Positions 1 through 10,075 of a stretch of 64,000 nt of DNA are shown here, piece after piece. This stretch comes from Stutzerimonas decontaminans. Lineage in GTDB: Bacteria > Pseudomonadota > Gammaproteobacteria > Pseudomonadales > Pseudomonadaceae. The translations under genes and the position numbers were made by a program. The stretch spans positions 43,734-107,733 of the forward strand of contig NZ_CP007510.1 in NCBI RefSeq assembly GCF_000661915.1. Reading direction: 5' to 3'. The number at the start of each line of letters is the position of its first letter. The stretch's first letter is position 1. The notes under the pieces were generated by a model. It was given only the letters and a program-made list of their open reading frames with translations. It was not told where the DNA came from and ran no database searches.

Positions 1-1
1 G

Positions 2-148
2 TGTCACTTCACGCCGATGGAGTTTCACGACGCCGAAGCCGGCGACGGCAGCGGCTACCAGTGTGTGCATTGCGGCCACACCGAAGACGCTGACGAAGCA
101 TGGGCCAAGGTCGCAGCGCGCAAGCAGCGTCAAGCCGCCACCAACTGA
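2..148 (+). CDS. Zinc-ribbon-like small protein, C-terminal part
   Basis: An open frame enters from the window edge and ends at a TGA; 48 residues are visible. A Cys-His pair at the start and a CVHC knuckle about 20 residues later suggest a small treble-clef or zinc-ribbon fold. The tail is basic and rich in Ala, Arg and Gln. The spacing loosely recalls restriction-alleviation (Lar-like) zinc ribbons, but this is weak. It is followed 13 bases later by the next gene on the same strand, so it is probably part of a run of small plasmid or phage-type genes. The true start lies outside the window. Confidence 0.45.
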   Translation, partial: CHFTPMEFHDAEAGDGSGYQCVHCGHTEDADEAWAKVAARKQRQAATN

Positions 149-161
149 AAGGAACCTCTAC

Positions 162-425
162 ATGACGCAACTAGAACAGACCATCATCGCCAACGCTAAA
201 CGGGAACTGGCCGTTGTGCTGGTTTACTACGGCCAGAAAGCGGCCGGCATCAAAGCCGCCAAAGGCGAGGACGCATGGCTGGAATACCTGGGGCATTACA
301 ACTCGCTGAACGCGCTACTGTCGCTTGCCCACCAGGCTGAATCAGGGCTCAGTGAAGAGGGCACGCAAGCACTGCTCGATATCGAAGCGCAGCACACTGA
401 AGCCTATCGAATAATGGCGAGTTGA
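162..425 (+). CDS. Small hypothetical protein (87 aa)
   Basis: I chose the ATG at 162 because GAAAGGAACC lies just upstream as a ribosome site; the frame is open further up but without one. The product is mostly helical, soluble and mildly acidic, with no Cys and no membrane segment. It sits 13 bases after the zinc-ribbon gene and 16 bases before the next gene, all on the plus strand, which suggests one transcript. The family is not recognised. Confidence 0.5.
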   Translation: MTQLEQTIIANAKRELAVVLVYYGQKAAGIKAAKGEDAWLEYLGHYNSLNALLSLAHQAESGLSEEGTQALLDIEAQHTEAYRIMAS

Positions 426-441
426 AAAGGAACCCGCCCCC

Positions 442-705
442 ATGTATGTGAACGACGCAGAATGCCAAGCTGCAGGCCTCGACCCCGCCGAGGTGGCCAG
501 GATTACACGCGGCCTGTCGCGCTACGCCAAGCAGGCGCAGGCGCTGGGGTTGTGCGTGTTTGGCGGCTCGGGCTCGGGCTCACTTCGCAAGGATGACCAC
601 CCGCGCGGCGCGCTGGTACTGGCTTCGCTTGACGGTGTGTTCGATGGCGGCGACGGTGCGTGCGCACCAGACGATGACGGCCTGATGCGCGGTGAATATG
701 CATGA
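442..705 (+). CDS. Small hypothetical protein (87 aa)
   Basis: It starts at an ATG preceded by AAAGGAACC, the same type of ribosome site as the gene before it. The protein has a Ser/Gly-rich stretch in the middle and an acidic, Asp-rich C-terminus. No catalytic motif is visible. It closes a run of three small plus-strand genes; the next gene is on the minus strand. Function unknown. Confidence 0.45.
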   Translation: MYVNDAECQAAGLDPAEVARITRGLSRYAKQAQALGLCVFGGSGSGSLRKDDHPRGALVLASLDGVFDGGDGACAPDDDGLMRGEYA

Positions 706-780
706 CGCAGTGGGTGGGTAAGAACGTCTGACGGCAGCGGCATGTGTAAGCGCTGCTATCACGGCACTCACGAGGCGGCA

Positions 781-1038
781 CTAGACCTTGTGTGAGTCCT
801 CAACGGGAATGTCCCGGACATAGAAGGCAATGCCAGCGAAAATGGCTTGCAACACCGTCCAGATCACCAGTTGGGTGTCGGCGCTGAAGATATGAGGCAT
901 CTGCTCCCAATCCTCCCGCATCCAAAGCGTTACGCTCCCCAGCAGTAGGAATGTGATCGTGCATTTCTGATGATTGCCGCTATAGCGGTGAACACAGGCC
1001 GCGATCACCGATACGAAAAAGAAGGTCCAAGTAATCAT
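781..1038 (-). CDS. Small membrane protein (85 aa)
   Basis: The product has hydrophobic stretches at about residues 2-14, 26-40 and 56-74, so two or three membrane segments are likely. The short loops carry a few charged residues. It has the size and layout of small plasmid or phage membrane proteins, but no specific family such as holin or entry exclusion can be named. It converges with the plus-strand cluster ending at 705. Function unknown. Confidence 0.5.
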   Translation of the reverse strand: MITWTFFFVSVIAACVHRYSGNHQKCTITFLLLGSVTLWMREDWEQMPHIFSADTQLVIWTVLQAIFAGIAFYVRDIPVEDSHKV

Positions 1039-1113
1039 CCGGGTATTGGCCGCTCGAACTGGAATGGGCTGGACGCTATGGCCGTGAGCGAAGGCTACAG
1101 CATCCCTTATCCC

Positions 1114-1473
1114 TCAGAAACTCTCATCGGCCAGCGCGTGTAGAGCAAACATTTCACCGCACTGCTGGCGATAGCTCTCAAGCGTCATCGCTGGATCATC
1201 CTGACCGAGATCGTAGCCGACATTCTCCTCATACCAGGCTGACAATTCGGCTCGGTTCATCACGGCAAAATCGGGCGCCGCATCCGCCGCCGAAAGCTCA
1301 TCCGCGAACGCGGTTTCCGTGGTTCCGTTCGGCAAGCTGATCGTGAACATCGGCCCGACCTCTTCTCGGTCGTATTCAGCTGGACTCAGAGGACCAACTA
1401 CCGTGGCCACCACCGGCCCCGGCCCATCTGAATCAGTGCTGCTCCAGATAACACGAGAGTTGGGTTTGAACAT
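1114..1473 (-). CDS. Hypothetical protein (119 aa)
   Basis: An acidic soluble protein. The first half reads like a small beta-rich domain (residues 5-55, with alternating Val/Ile strands and Gly/Pro turns). The second half is helical and holds several Trp/Tyr residues. It lies 72 bases after the end of the PAPS-reductase-like gene on the same strand, so the two may have been one transcript before the IS3 insertion. No family recognised. Confidence 0.5.
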   Translation of the reverse strand: MFKPNSRVIWSSTDSDGPGPVVATVVGPLSPAEYDREEVGPMFTISLPNGTTETAFADELSAADAAPDFAVMNRAELSAWYEENVGYDLGQDDPAMTLESYRQQCGEMFALHALADESF

Positions 1474-1545
1474 GCTGCATACCTCTGCGCAATGGTTTGG
1501 ACGCGTTCAGCATCACTCCATCCTGCAGAAACCCAAGTGCACGCA

Positions 1546-2352
1546 TCAGAAGCCGAACGCCGCCTGCTGCCCCCAGCTGTTGGCCTGACTGGAGTCGAAC
1601 GCCAGATGGACAGGCACAGCAGGGGTGGCGTCGATACGTGCCCGCAGCAGCTCATCGTAGCGCTCAAGGATCGCTGCCGGATCAAGATAGAGCGCTTCAA
1701 CCCCTACGAGTCCTGCAACCGTATGCCGAACCTCAGCAAGCCGCTTCGCCTCGTCCATCGTCGGCAGGCGAGTGGGCCAGCCCTTTTGGTACTCCAACCC
1801 GAGGGGAATTTTTTTCTCTGCAATCTCGCGCAGTTGTGCCGCCCGCTTTGCAGCTTGAAACCGATCTGCAAGCTCGCTGCCCAGCAGGTGTGGAGCGACA
1901 TCGCCCAGCCAGTTGTTAGACTGGAATGCGAATGTTGAGCTGGCCTCAAGCTCGACCATCGTGCGGTAGATATCCTGGTTGTCGATGCAGGTGGTGGAGG
2001 CCTTCAGATCTGCCGCTGAGGACATGATGCAAAATGCGCAGGAAACCCGTGTCATCCCGTACCGGGTATAGGCCTCATGAAGCTCCAGGCCTCGCCGCGC
2101 AATCGCAGCCTTCACCTCATCAATCTTCCATTCGATCACCGGATTCCAGGTGAAACCCTGGGCGCCGCGCTGAGCAAGGCGTGGATCTGCCTTGGCAACG
2201 TCCGCTTTGCGGCGACCGGCGCTTTCTTCCCGACGAATTCCGGTGACGTTGAGAATTTCCTGGCCTTTGAAACGTTTCTTGAGATAGCTGGCAATCACAG
2301 CGCTCTTCAGCTCTGACGTGCAGAAACGCATGCTTGGAGTGCTCCAGGGCAG
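1546..2352 (-). pseudogene. PAPS-reductase/adenine-nucleotide alpha-hydrolase-like protein, 5' end removed by IS3
   Basis: The reading frame is open from the IS boundary at 2352 down to 1546. The segment after the junction (residues RFCTSELK) and a later Cys pair (SCAFCIM) resemble phage and plasmid members of the PAPS-reductase superfamily, which use an N-terminal SGGKDS-type P-loop to bind the nucleotide. That P-loop half is missing and is not found on the other side of the IS. An ATG at 2331 could still start a 261-residue product, but it would lack the nucleotide site, so activity is unlikely. The C-terminal half is rich in Ala, Leu and Glu and looks helical. Family assignment is moderate; truncation is clear. 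Confidence 0.6.
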
Positions 2353-2391
2353 TGAACCGCCCCGGGAATTCCGGAGGCTCTTTGGTGTGAG

Positions 2392-3614
<1,223 letters not shown>

Positions 3615-3664
3615 GGCTCCATCCTCTCAAGAGTTGGAGCCTCCGGGAAAGCCGGGGCGGTTCA

Positions 3665-4046
3665 CCCGAAGCCGGAGCAGGATAATGAACTGGACTACCC
3701 TGGACTATGCGCGGGGCCGAAGGTCCCAAAGTGGCTACTCAAAAAGCGGGAGAAACGAGCGATCATCATTCGCGCCTCGGAGCTTTTCGTCTTCGACCAG
3801 CACGATGGGCACGGCAAGCGCTGCAGCACCTGCCAGGTTGCAGTCACGGTCACAGCCAAGTTCTGCCCCTGCTGCAGCAGGTACAGCTTAGTCGAGACAA
3901 AGCGAATTGATCTCGCCCGCCTGGATGAGAACCACGCACTGAGCGGCAACTGGCTGGTGGCCCGCTCAGCCGCCCTGGAGCCGAACCTTGATGTCACTCA
4001 CCTGCGCCATTACATCGAACGGCTCCAGCGGCATCCCAGCGGCTGA
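3665..4046 (+). pseudogene. Zinc-ribbon protein, 5' end removed by IS3
   Basis: The frame is open from the IS edge to a TGA at 4044-4046. It contains two knuckles, CSTC and CPCC, 17 residues apart, typical of a zinc ribbon, and a basic, helical C-terminal part. The original start is gone; the first in-frame residues come from the IS end. A clear intrinsic terminator follows about 80 bases downstream, which supports this frame as a former gene. Its function cannot be named. Confidence 0.45.
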
Positions 4047-4124
4047 GGTGACTGTTATCGTCGAATAACCGTTTGCACGAGCAGGCAACTACCAAGGAAT
4101 CCTTAGTAGTTGAACAGGCACGAC

Positions 4125-4162
4125 AACGCCGCATGACCGAGACCCGGAGATGCGGCGTTTTT
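4125..4162 (+). terminator. Intrinsic terminator
   Basis: A 10-bp stem (AACGCCGCAT pairing with ATGCGGCGTT, 15-base loop) runs directly into a T-rich stretch. It would end transcription from the plus-strand zinc-ribbon remnant. Confidence 0.75.
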
Positions 4163-4194
4163 GTTTGCCCGGCCGGAGCCGGTGCGGGCGGTCT

Positions 4195-4377
4195 TCAGGG
4201 TGCCGGCGAAGCCAGCATGCCCTGCTGCTCCATCAGTCGGATCACGCGATCGGTATCGTTCGGCCCAAGCGGCTCGCCGCGGGCGATCTTCATCAGCTCC
4301 TTGCGCCTCGCCATCGCAGCGAGGCGGGTGTCGTTCGCGCCGCTGCCGGTGGGGCGGGGCGTGAAGTCGTCGTTCAT
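4195..4377 (-). CDS. Small hypothetical protein (60 aa)
   Basis: A very good ribosome site (AAGGAGG, 5 bases before the ATG) supports this short gene. The product is a charged helical peptide with a basic middle (MARRKELMKIARG). It carries no known motif. It lies downstream of the PLD-family gene on the same strand with a 109-base gap. Function unknown. Confidence 0.5.
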   Translation of the reverse strand: MNDDFTPRPTGSGANDTRLAAMARRKELMKIARGEPLGPNDTDRVIRLMEQQGMLASPAP

Positions 4378-4486
4378 GGAAACCTCCTTGGTGAGGCGTC
4401 CAGCGTCACACGGCGCGGAGGAAATCCAAGTCGCTGCTGATCTGGCCGGCGCGCAGCAGGCTACTACTGCGTGACCGGCCGGGTGA

Positions 4487-5203
4487 TCAAACGGAGAAAC
4501 CGAGCGGCCAGAGGAAATAAAATCCGGCGCGTCCCTTGCGGAACTCCCCGCCTGCGGTCTTACCCTGATCTGTTAGGTAGTGCATGGTGCCGCGCAGCTC
4601 CAAGTGGCCAGCCCCAACCAGGCGTTCGAGCAGATCCGGGGTTTTCAGGCCAAGGCTCGCTGCGAGCTTCGAGGTGGTGAGCTTGGAATGCTGGCTGCCG
4701 TTGTCGCTTTCATCTTCCGCTTCCGCACCAAGCGTTTCGGGCTTGGCCACCATCTCCATTGCAATCCGAACCTCATCACTGACGCGGACAATGCGCTGGG
4801 CTTCCTCGTAGGCGTCGCGGTAGCACTCGGCATCGGATTCGCGCGTGAGCATCACGCCCATCTCGTTGTTGTTCACCTGGGAGAAGTCGTAGAGGTTCAG
4901 GCTGGTAATGATCGCCACTTCCTCGTTGAGGTAGCACTTGGCGTGAAGGTTCTTGCAGAAGCTGGTCCGCACGAAGCTCAGGCTTTTCAGCCAATTAATT
5001 TCCTGCGGATGCAGTTCGCTTTTGCCGTAGACGATCCGAACGTCGATCTTCATGCGGTTCTTGTCTTCCAAAAGTTCGCGAATCCGATCGTTGATCTTGA
5101 GAAAGGGGCTGATCAGAATCAGCCGCTCCTTCGCGTTCTTGATCAACTCTTCCAGGTAGTAATTCGTGGCACTCGTGTTGAGGAATTTCGGCATATTTTC
5201 CAT
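4487..5203 (-). CDS. Phospholipase D-family protein with one HKD motif (probable nuclease-like)
   Basis: 238 residues. The PLD catalytic word is HAKCYLNEE at residues 87-95, followed by SLNLYDFS (101-108) and NNNEMG (111-116), the usual Ser/Asn and Glu positions of the PLD active site. A single HKD means it would work as a dimer, like bacterial Nuc and some restriction or defence nucleases. The expected Asp of HxKx4D is replaced by Glu. The C-terminal 70 residues (LAASLGLKTPDLLERLVGAGHL) look like a small winged-helix domain, followed by a short Phe/Trp-rich end. AAGGGG upstream of the ATG supports the start. Substrate (lipid or DNA) cannot be told from sequence. Confidence 0.75.
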   Translation of the reverse strand: MENMPKFLNTSATNYYLEELIKNAKERLILISPFLKINDRIRELLEDKNRMKIDVRIVYGKSELHPQEINWLKSLSFVRTSFCKNLHAKCYLNEEVAIITSLNLYDFSQVNNNEMGVMLTRESDAECYRDAYEEAQRIVRVSDEVRIAMEMVAKPETLGAEAEDESDNGSQHSKLTTSKLAASLGLKTPDLLERLVGAGHLELRGTMHYLTDQGKTAGGEFRKGRAGFYFLWPLGFSV

Positions 5204-5249
5204 TGCCCCTTTTCATGGTGTGAAATTACTGACGGTACAACAAAGCGAC

Positions 5250-5474
5250 TTACCCAACCCTGCCGCAGCGGCAGAAGCGAGCGAAGCGGCGAACAATCTT
5301 GCTGGTCCGCTCCGTCATGTCGTACTCCTTGCCGGCGCACGAGACGCGAAACGTGACGAAGAATTTACGCTGGGAAACCGCGAGCACCTGCTCGCGGATC
5401 TCGCCCTGGGCGCCTTCGCGCAGCGTGGTGTCGCCGGGTCGGATCTGGCCGGCATGCACGAGTTCGGTTTGCAT
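5250..5474 (-). CDS. Small hypothetical protein (74 aa)
   Basis: It starts two bases after the stop of the upstream gene (ATG at 5474), so translation is probably coupled. The protein looks beta-rich in the first 50 residues and ends in a basic tail (KIVRRFARFCRCGRVG) with two Cys. No family recognised. Confidence 0.45.
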   Translation of the reverse strand: MQTELVHAGQIRPGDTTLREGAQGEIREQVLAVSQRKFFVTFRVSCAGKEYDMTERTSKIVRRFARFCRCGRVG

Positions 5475-5476
5475 GA

Positions 5477-5776
5477 TCAGCACGCCTGATACCGGCTGCT
5501 CATCTGCACGGCATACACCTCGGCCACCTCGGCGGTGCAGGGCGCAAAGCGTACATGCAGAACGAATCGAGTGGAAAAAAGCGCCTCGCAATAGCAGACC
5601 TTCGACCAGTTGTCGGCGTGGGTATCGAGCCAGGCGCTCGACTCGACTACCGGGGTGGTGAAGTCGAAGGCCTTGAAGCGGGCCTCGGCCTGCGCCGTGC
5701 GCGCCATCAGCAGCCGGCTCGGGTTGAGGTCGGGTTGAGAGAGGGTAAGCGGCTGGCGGCTGGCGGCGAGGTTCAT
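5477..5776 (-). CDS. Small hypothetical protein (99 aa)
   Basis: I chose the ATG at 5776, which has GGAG eight bases upstream; the longer open frame above it lacks a ribosome site. The middle holds a Phe/Trp-rich region and four Cys are scattered in the C-terminal half. It is followed directly by the 74-residue gene in what looks like a two-gene unit. Function unknown. Confidence 0.45.
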   Translation of the reverse strand: MNLAASRQPLTLSQPDLNPSRLLMARTAQAEARFKAFDFTTPVVESSAWLDTHADNWSKVCYCEALFSTRFVLHVRFAPCTAEVAEVYAVQMSSRYQAC

Positions 5777-5888
5777 CGTGGGCTCCGTGGGTTCGCGATG
5801 GCGATGACCCACTATCACCCAGATCGGGGAAATCCCAAGGGGTGCGCGGGGCTGCCCCTTGAAACGTCGTCCCAAGGGGCGGGAAGGG

Positions 5889-6077
5889 TCACAGCAGATC
5901 GTTGATCTTCTCGTTCATGAAGAACTCGATCTTGTCCCCGTGGCGGTCGCTAAGGCGCGCCTTTACCTCGGGGCTGAATGCGACGCTGTAGACCTGAAGC
6001 TCGCCGTCCGGATCGCCTTTCATTCGCACGAGCGTCTTGGTGTTGAGCTTGGGGCGCATCCGCTTGGCCGATTCCAC
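5889..6077 (-). CDS. Small hypothetical protein, possibly a truncated 3' end
   Basis: A GTG at 6077 gives 62 residues. The frame stays open upstream toward about 6112 with plausible coding residues (an Ala/Phe/Asp/Glu-rich helix) and no ribosome site at the GTG. It may therefore be the tail of a longer gene cut at the junction with the integrase fragment. The visible part alternates strands and ends in a helix. No family recognised. Confidence 0.35.
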   Translation of the reverse strand: MESAKRMRPKLNTKTLVRMKGDPDGELQVYSVAFSPEVKARLSDRHGDKIEFFMNEKINDLL

Positions 6078-6118
6078 TTCATCGGCAAGGTCAGCGAAAA
6101 AGAACTCGGCGAAACCGT

Positions 6119-7060
6119 TCAGACCTGCTCGATGAGTTCAAGCCGGCCCAGCGCTACCTGTTCCGGCACGACAGCGACCTGAAGAAGCGCATCAGCGAGA
6201 ACACGCTCAATGGTGCGCTCAAACGCATGGGCTATCAGGAACGCCTGACCGGACACGGTATCCGTGGCACGATGTCCACTGCGCTCAACGAGATCGGCTA
6301 CCCGAAGGTCTGGGTGGATGCACAGCTCTCGCATGTCGATCCCAACAAGGTCAGCGCGACCTACAACCATGCCGCGTACGTGGAGCAGTGTCGTCGCATG
6401 ATGCAGGACTGGGCCGATCGCCTCGACCTCTTCGCGCAGAACCAGGTCGAGGCGGCCAGCATGCCGCTCACCGTGCATCTGGAAGGTGTGCCCGCATTCC
6501 CGAGTGAGCAAACCGCAAGCGCGCCCTCTACGCCGGTTGCCGCTTCGCCAAGCCTGCTCGTGACGAAGCCGGGTGACGCCATGCCGTTGGTTTCTGCCGC
6601 CGCACATCGGCTGCCGGCAGTGCCGCCCCAGCGATCGGCCGCCCCGCTGGTGCCTTCGGACATTCAGCGCGAGAGAATGGATTTGTTCGATGTCTTCGAA
6701 GCGCCGCACAACCTTCCCGTCGCTGCGTTTGCCAAGATGGCGGGCAAATCTCGCAGGTGGATCAGCTACGAGATCCAGGCGGGCAACTTGCTGGCGTTGA
6801 ACGTGGGCAACCGCGGCCAGCGCGTGCCGGACTGGCACCTCGACCCGCTCAAGCACGAGCTGATCCAGTCTGTCCTGAAGCTGACCAGGGGTGCGGACCC
6901 TTGGCAGATCTACCATGCACTGCTGCAACCGCGCTTGGTGCTGCGGGGGCATTCGGCACTGGAGGGCGTGACTGCCAGCAATCTCGACAAGCGCGTCATG
7001 GCCGTGAGCACGGCGGTGAAGGAAAGCGAATGGACCCCGCTGCGGGTCGGGGTCGTGTAG
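6119..7060 (+). pseudogene. Tyrosine integrase, C-terminal part with an extra HTH-like extension
   Basis: The plus frame begins without a start near 6119 and runs to TAG at 7060. It carries the last catalytic words of a P4-type integrase: HGIRGT (the HxxR box), LSHVD and the nucleophile region ATYNHAAY. The N-terminal binding domain and the first Arg box are missing. After the catalytic part come about 90 low-complexity residues. Next is a segment (AAFAKMAGKSRRWISYEIQAGN) that looks like an HTH, and then DPWQIYHALLQPRLVLRGHSALEG, which recalls the C-terminal domain of Xre/MbcA/ParS antitoxins. An ATG at 6227 could start a 277-residue product, but it could not act as a recombinase. Confidence 0.7.
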
Positions 7061-7196
7061 TCAAACAACGGGCCGGTAAGGGATGGCCTGGATTATTCAT
7101 AGCGGTGATATTAATATTCATTTATGGTTTATTGACTATTAGAATACAGCTAATCACCATGGAACCATAAAACATATAAATAAAGAAGCTAGATCT
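7061..7196 (+). promoter_or_regulatory. Promoter region of the upper nah operon, candidate NahR site
   Basis: An A/T-rich 136-bp leader separates the integrase remnant from nahAa. It contains ATTCATAGCGGTGAT near 7094-7108. Its first eight bases (ATTCATAG) also occur, on the opposite strand, in the nahR-nahG intergenic region. In known nah systems NahR activates both operons from such LysR-type sites. The exact box and the -10/-35 are not resolved here. Confidence 0.4.
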
Positions 7197-8183
7197 ATGG
7201 AACTTCTCGTACTACCGAACAATCGCCGCTTGCCTTTTGATTCCGGTGCCAACCTTTTGGAAGTGCTCCGTGAGCACCGTGTGGGTATTTCCTACAGCTG
7301 TATGTCTGGACGATGCGGTACTTGCCGCTGCCGAGTTATAGATGGCAGCGTCATTAGTTCGGCGGCGAAAAGCGGTGACTCAAATCGCATCGAAGAGCAT
7401 TATGTACTCGCCTGTCAGTCAGTGCTCACCAGCAATTGCGCAATTGAGATCATAGACTCAGACGACATAGTCACTCACCCGGCGCGAATCATCAAAGGCA
7501 TGGTTGTCGCCGTCGAGTCGCCCACTCACGATATTCGTCGCATCCGCATTCGCCTCGCCAAGCCCTTTGAGTTCTCACCCGGACAGTACGCGACGCTACA
7601 GTTCAGTCCCGAACATGTGCGTCCATATTCAATGGCTGGTCTGCCAGATGACCAAGAAATGGAGTTCCATATCCGCAAAGTGCCGGGCGGGCGTGTCACG
7701 GAGTATATTTTCGAGCACGTCCGCGAAGGTACAAGCATTAAGTTGAGTGGGCCTCTTGGTACGGCCTATCTGCGTCAGGCTCACACCGGGCCGATGCTGT
7801 GTGTGGGCGGCGGGACCGGACTCGCACCGGTGCTGTCGATTGTTCGCGGCGCGCTGAAGTCGGGAATGACGAACCCCATCCACCTTTATTTCGGGGTGCG
7901 CAGTCAGCAAGACCTTTACGACGCAGACCGATTGAACCAACTCGCGGCTATCCACCCTCAACTGACTGTCCATACAGTGATCGCGACGGGCCCGATTAAT
8001 GAGGGCCAGCGAGCCGGCCTAATTACCGATTTGATTGAAAAAGACATTCCCTCGCTGGCTGGGTGGAGAGCCTACCTGTGCGGCGCACCAGCGATGGTTG
8101 ACGCTCTATGCACCGTCGCCAAAGTTCTTGGAATATCGCCCGAACATATTTATGCCGATGCCTTCTATCCCAGCGGGGTCTGA
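7197..8183 (+). CDS. nahAa: Naphthalene 1,2-dioxygenase, ferredoxin reductase component
   Basis: 328 residues, full length for the family. The N-terminal plant-type [2Fe-2S] ferredoxin domain has Cys35, Cys40, Cys43 and Cys73. An FAD domain follows with RPYSMAG, then the NAD(P)H domain with GGGTGLAP. It moves electrons from NAD(P)H to the Rieske ferredoxin NahAb. It is the first gene of the upper operon; the ATG is preceded by AAAGAAG. It agrees closely with NahAa/PahAa as remembered. The gap to nahAb contains a tiny frame and no large gene, unlike nag clusters, where salicylate 5-hydroxylase genes sit here. Confidence 0.95.
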   Translation: MELLVLPNNRRLPFDSGANLLEVLREHRVGISYSCMSGRCGTCRCRVIDGSVISSAAKSGDSNRIEEHYVLACQSVLTSNCAIEIIDSDDIVTHPARIIKGMVVAVESPTHDIRRIRIRLAKPFEFSPGQYATLQFSPEHVRPYSMAGLPDDQEMEFHIRKVPGGRVTEYIFEHVREGTSIKLSGPLGTAYLRQAHTGPMLCVGGGTGLAPVLSIVRGALKSGMTNPIHLYFGVRSQQDLYDADRLNQLAAIHPQLTVHTVIATGPINEGQRAGLITDLIEKDIPSLAGWRAYLCGAPAMVDALCTVAKVLGISPEHIYADAFYPSGV

Positions 8184-8237
8184 ATTGCCCCGACCCTGCA
8201 CCTCTGTACATCGAGAATTCATCAGGAAGACACTTAA

Positions 8238-8288
8238 ATGAGCATCACTAACAACAGCCGCGTCAGAATATTTGGGACAGCTGAATGA
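8238..8288 (+). other. Tiny open frame (16 codons) between nahAa and nahAb
   Basis: ATG with AGGAAG nine bases upstream, ending in TGA at 8288. It could be a leader peptide coupling nahAb translation or the vestige of a gene lost from this position. Nothing beyond the ribosome site supports it. Confidence 0.2.
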
Positions 8289-8326
8289 TCTCTAACTCCA
8301 TCATCACCCCATTTGAAGATAGCTTT

Positions 8327-8641
8327 ATGACAGAAAAATGGATTGACGCAGTCGCTCTTTATGAAATCCCTGAAGGTGACGTCCTCGGCGTGACAGTCGA
8401 AGGCAAGGAACTAGCGCTGTATGAAGTGGAAGGCGAAATCTACGCTACCGACAACCTGTGCACACATGGTGCTGCCCGCATGAGTGATGGCTTTCTAGAA
8501 GGCAGAGAAATTGAATGTCCTTTGCATCAAGGTAGATTTGATGTTTGCACAGGCAGGGCCTTGTGCGCCCCTGTGACACAGAACATCAAAACATACCCGG
8601 TGAAGATTGAGGGCCAGCGTGTGATGATTGATTTGAGCTGA
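8327..8641 (+). CDS. nahAb: Naphthalene dioxygenase Rieske ferredoxin
   Basis: 104 residues from the ATG at 8327, which matches the length and N-terminus of known NahAb; an upstream in-frame ATG at 8285 would add 14 residues unlike the family. The Rieske [2Fe-2S] ligands are Cys45-x-His47 and Cys64-x2-His67. It carries electrons from NahAa to the oxygenase NahAc/NahAd in the cytoplasm. It sits in the usual position before nahAc, about 70 bases away. Confidence 0.95.
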   Translation: MTEKWIDAVALYEIPEGDVLGVTVEGKELALYEVEGEIYATDNLCTHGAARMSDGFLEGREIECPLHQGRFDVCTGRALCAPVTQNIKTYPVKIEGQRVMIDLS

Positions 8642-8710
8642 GAATTTTAATAGGAGGCACCCCGGACCCTAGAGCGTAATCCCCCCCATTCGATCTCTTT
8701 AGGTGAAAAT

Positions 8711-10060
8711 ATGAATTACAAAAATATAAACTTGGTGAGTGAATCTGGGCTGACCCAAAAACACCTGATTCATGGCGACGAAGAACTTTTCCAGCGCGAA
8801 CTGGAAACCATTTTTGCTCGGAACTGGCTTTTCCTGACTCATGACAGCCTGATTCCGTCCCCTGGCGACTATGTTACGGCAAAAATGGGGGTTGATGAGG
8901 TTATCGTCTCCAGGCAGAACGACGGTTCGATTCGTGCTTTCCTGAACGTTTGTCGTCACCGTGGCAAGACGCTGGTACACGCAGAAGCAGGTAATGCTAA
9001 AGGTTTCGTTTGCAGCTATCACGGCTGGGGCTTCGGCGCTAACGGTGAACTGCAGAGCGTCCCGTTTGAAAAAGAACTGTATGGCGAGGCGCTCGACAAG
9101 AAATGTATGGGATTGAAAGAAGTCGCTCGTGTAGAGAGCTTCCATGGCTTCATCTATGGTTGCTTCGATGAGGAAGCCCCTTCTCTCAAAGACTACATGG
9201 GGGACGCTGGCTGGTACCTGGAGCCTATGTTTAAGCATTCCGGAGGGCTAGAACTGATCGGTCCTCCAGGCAAGGTCATAATCAAGGCTAACTGGAAAGC
9301 GCCCGCGGAAAACTTTGTGGGGGATGCGTACCACGTGGGTTGGACGCATGCGGCTTCGCTTCGCACAGGGCAGTCGGTCTTCTCGTCGTTAGCTGGCAAC
9401 GCAGCTTTGCCCCCAGAAGGTGCAGGTCTGCAAATGACCTCCAAATACGGCAGCGGCATGGGTGTGTTGTGGGACGGATATTCAGGCGTGCACAGCGCAG
9501 ACCTGGTTCCGGAATTGATGGCCTTCGGCGGTGCTAAGCAGGAACGGCTGAACAAAGAAATTGGCGAGGTTCGCGCACGAATCTATCGTAGCCACCTCAA
9601 CGGCACCGTTTTCCCGAACAACAGTTTTCTGACCTGCTCGGGTGTCTTCAAGGTATGGCACCCGATCGACGCAAATACCACTGAGGTATGGACCTACGCC
9701 ATGGTCGAAAAAGACATGCCCGAGGATCTCAAGCGCCGCTTGGTCGACGCGGTTCAGAGAACGTTTGGGCCTGCTGGCTTCTGGGAAAGCGACGACAACG
9801 ACAATATGGAAACGGAATCGCAAAACGCCAAGAAATATCAGTCCAGAGATGGCGATCTGGTTTCCAACCTGGGTTTCGGCGGGGACGTATACGGCGACGA
9901 GGTTTATCCTGGCATCGTCGGCAAATCGGCGATTGGCGAGACCAGTTATCGTGGCTTCTATCGGGCTTACGGCGCGCACATCAGCAGCTCTAGCTGGGCT
10001 GAATTCGAGGATGTCTCTAAAAATTGGCATACCGAACTGGCAAAGACTACTGATCGCTAA
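8711..10060 (+). CDS. nahAc: Naphthalene/PAH 1,2-dioxygenase, large (alpha) subunit
   Basis: 449 residues, the standard length. Rieske ligands are Cys81/His83 and Cys101/His104. The mononuclear iron ligands are His208, His213 and Asp362, with the bridging Asp205 and the selectivity residue Phe352 in place. It adds O2 to naphthalene (and in relatives phenanthrene and other arenes) to give the cis-dihydrodiol. From memory it is closer to PahAc-type sequences than to NAH7 NahAc, but this needs alignment. It forms an alpha3beta3 hexamer with NahAd, whose gene follows 15 bases later. Confidence 0.97.
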   Translation: MNYKNINLVSESGLTQKHLIHGDEELFQRELETIFARNWLFLTHDSLIPSPGDYVTAKMGVDEVIVSRQNDGSIRAFLNVCRHRGKTLVHAEAGNAKGFVCSYHGWGFGANGELQSVPFEKELYGEALDKKCMGLKEVARVESFHGFIYGCFDEEAPSLKDYMGDAGWYLEPMFKHSGGLELIGPPGKVIIKANWKAPAENFVGDAYHVGWTHAASLRTGQSVFSSLAGNAALPPEGAGLQMTSKYGSGMGVLWDGYSGVHSADLVPELMAFGGAKQERLNKEIGEVRARIYRSHLNGTVFPNNSFLTCSGVFKVWHPIDANTTEVWTYAMVEKDMPEDLKRRLVDAVQRTFGPAGFWESDDNDNMETESQNAKKYQSRDGDLVSNLGFGGDVYGDEVYPGIVGKSAIGETSYRGFYRAYGAHISSSSWAEFEDVSKNWHTELAKTTDR

Positions 10061-10075
10061 CAGACGAGAGGGACC

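Noticed and set aside
3683..3891. Ser/Arg-rich frame starting at the ATG near 3683
   Set aside because: Low-complexity shadow of the zinc-ribbon frame, which has paired Cys motifs and a terminator downstream.
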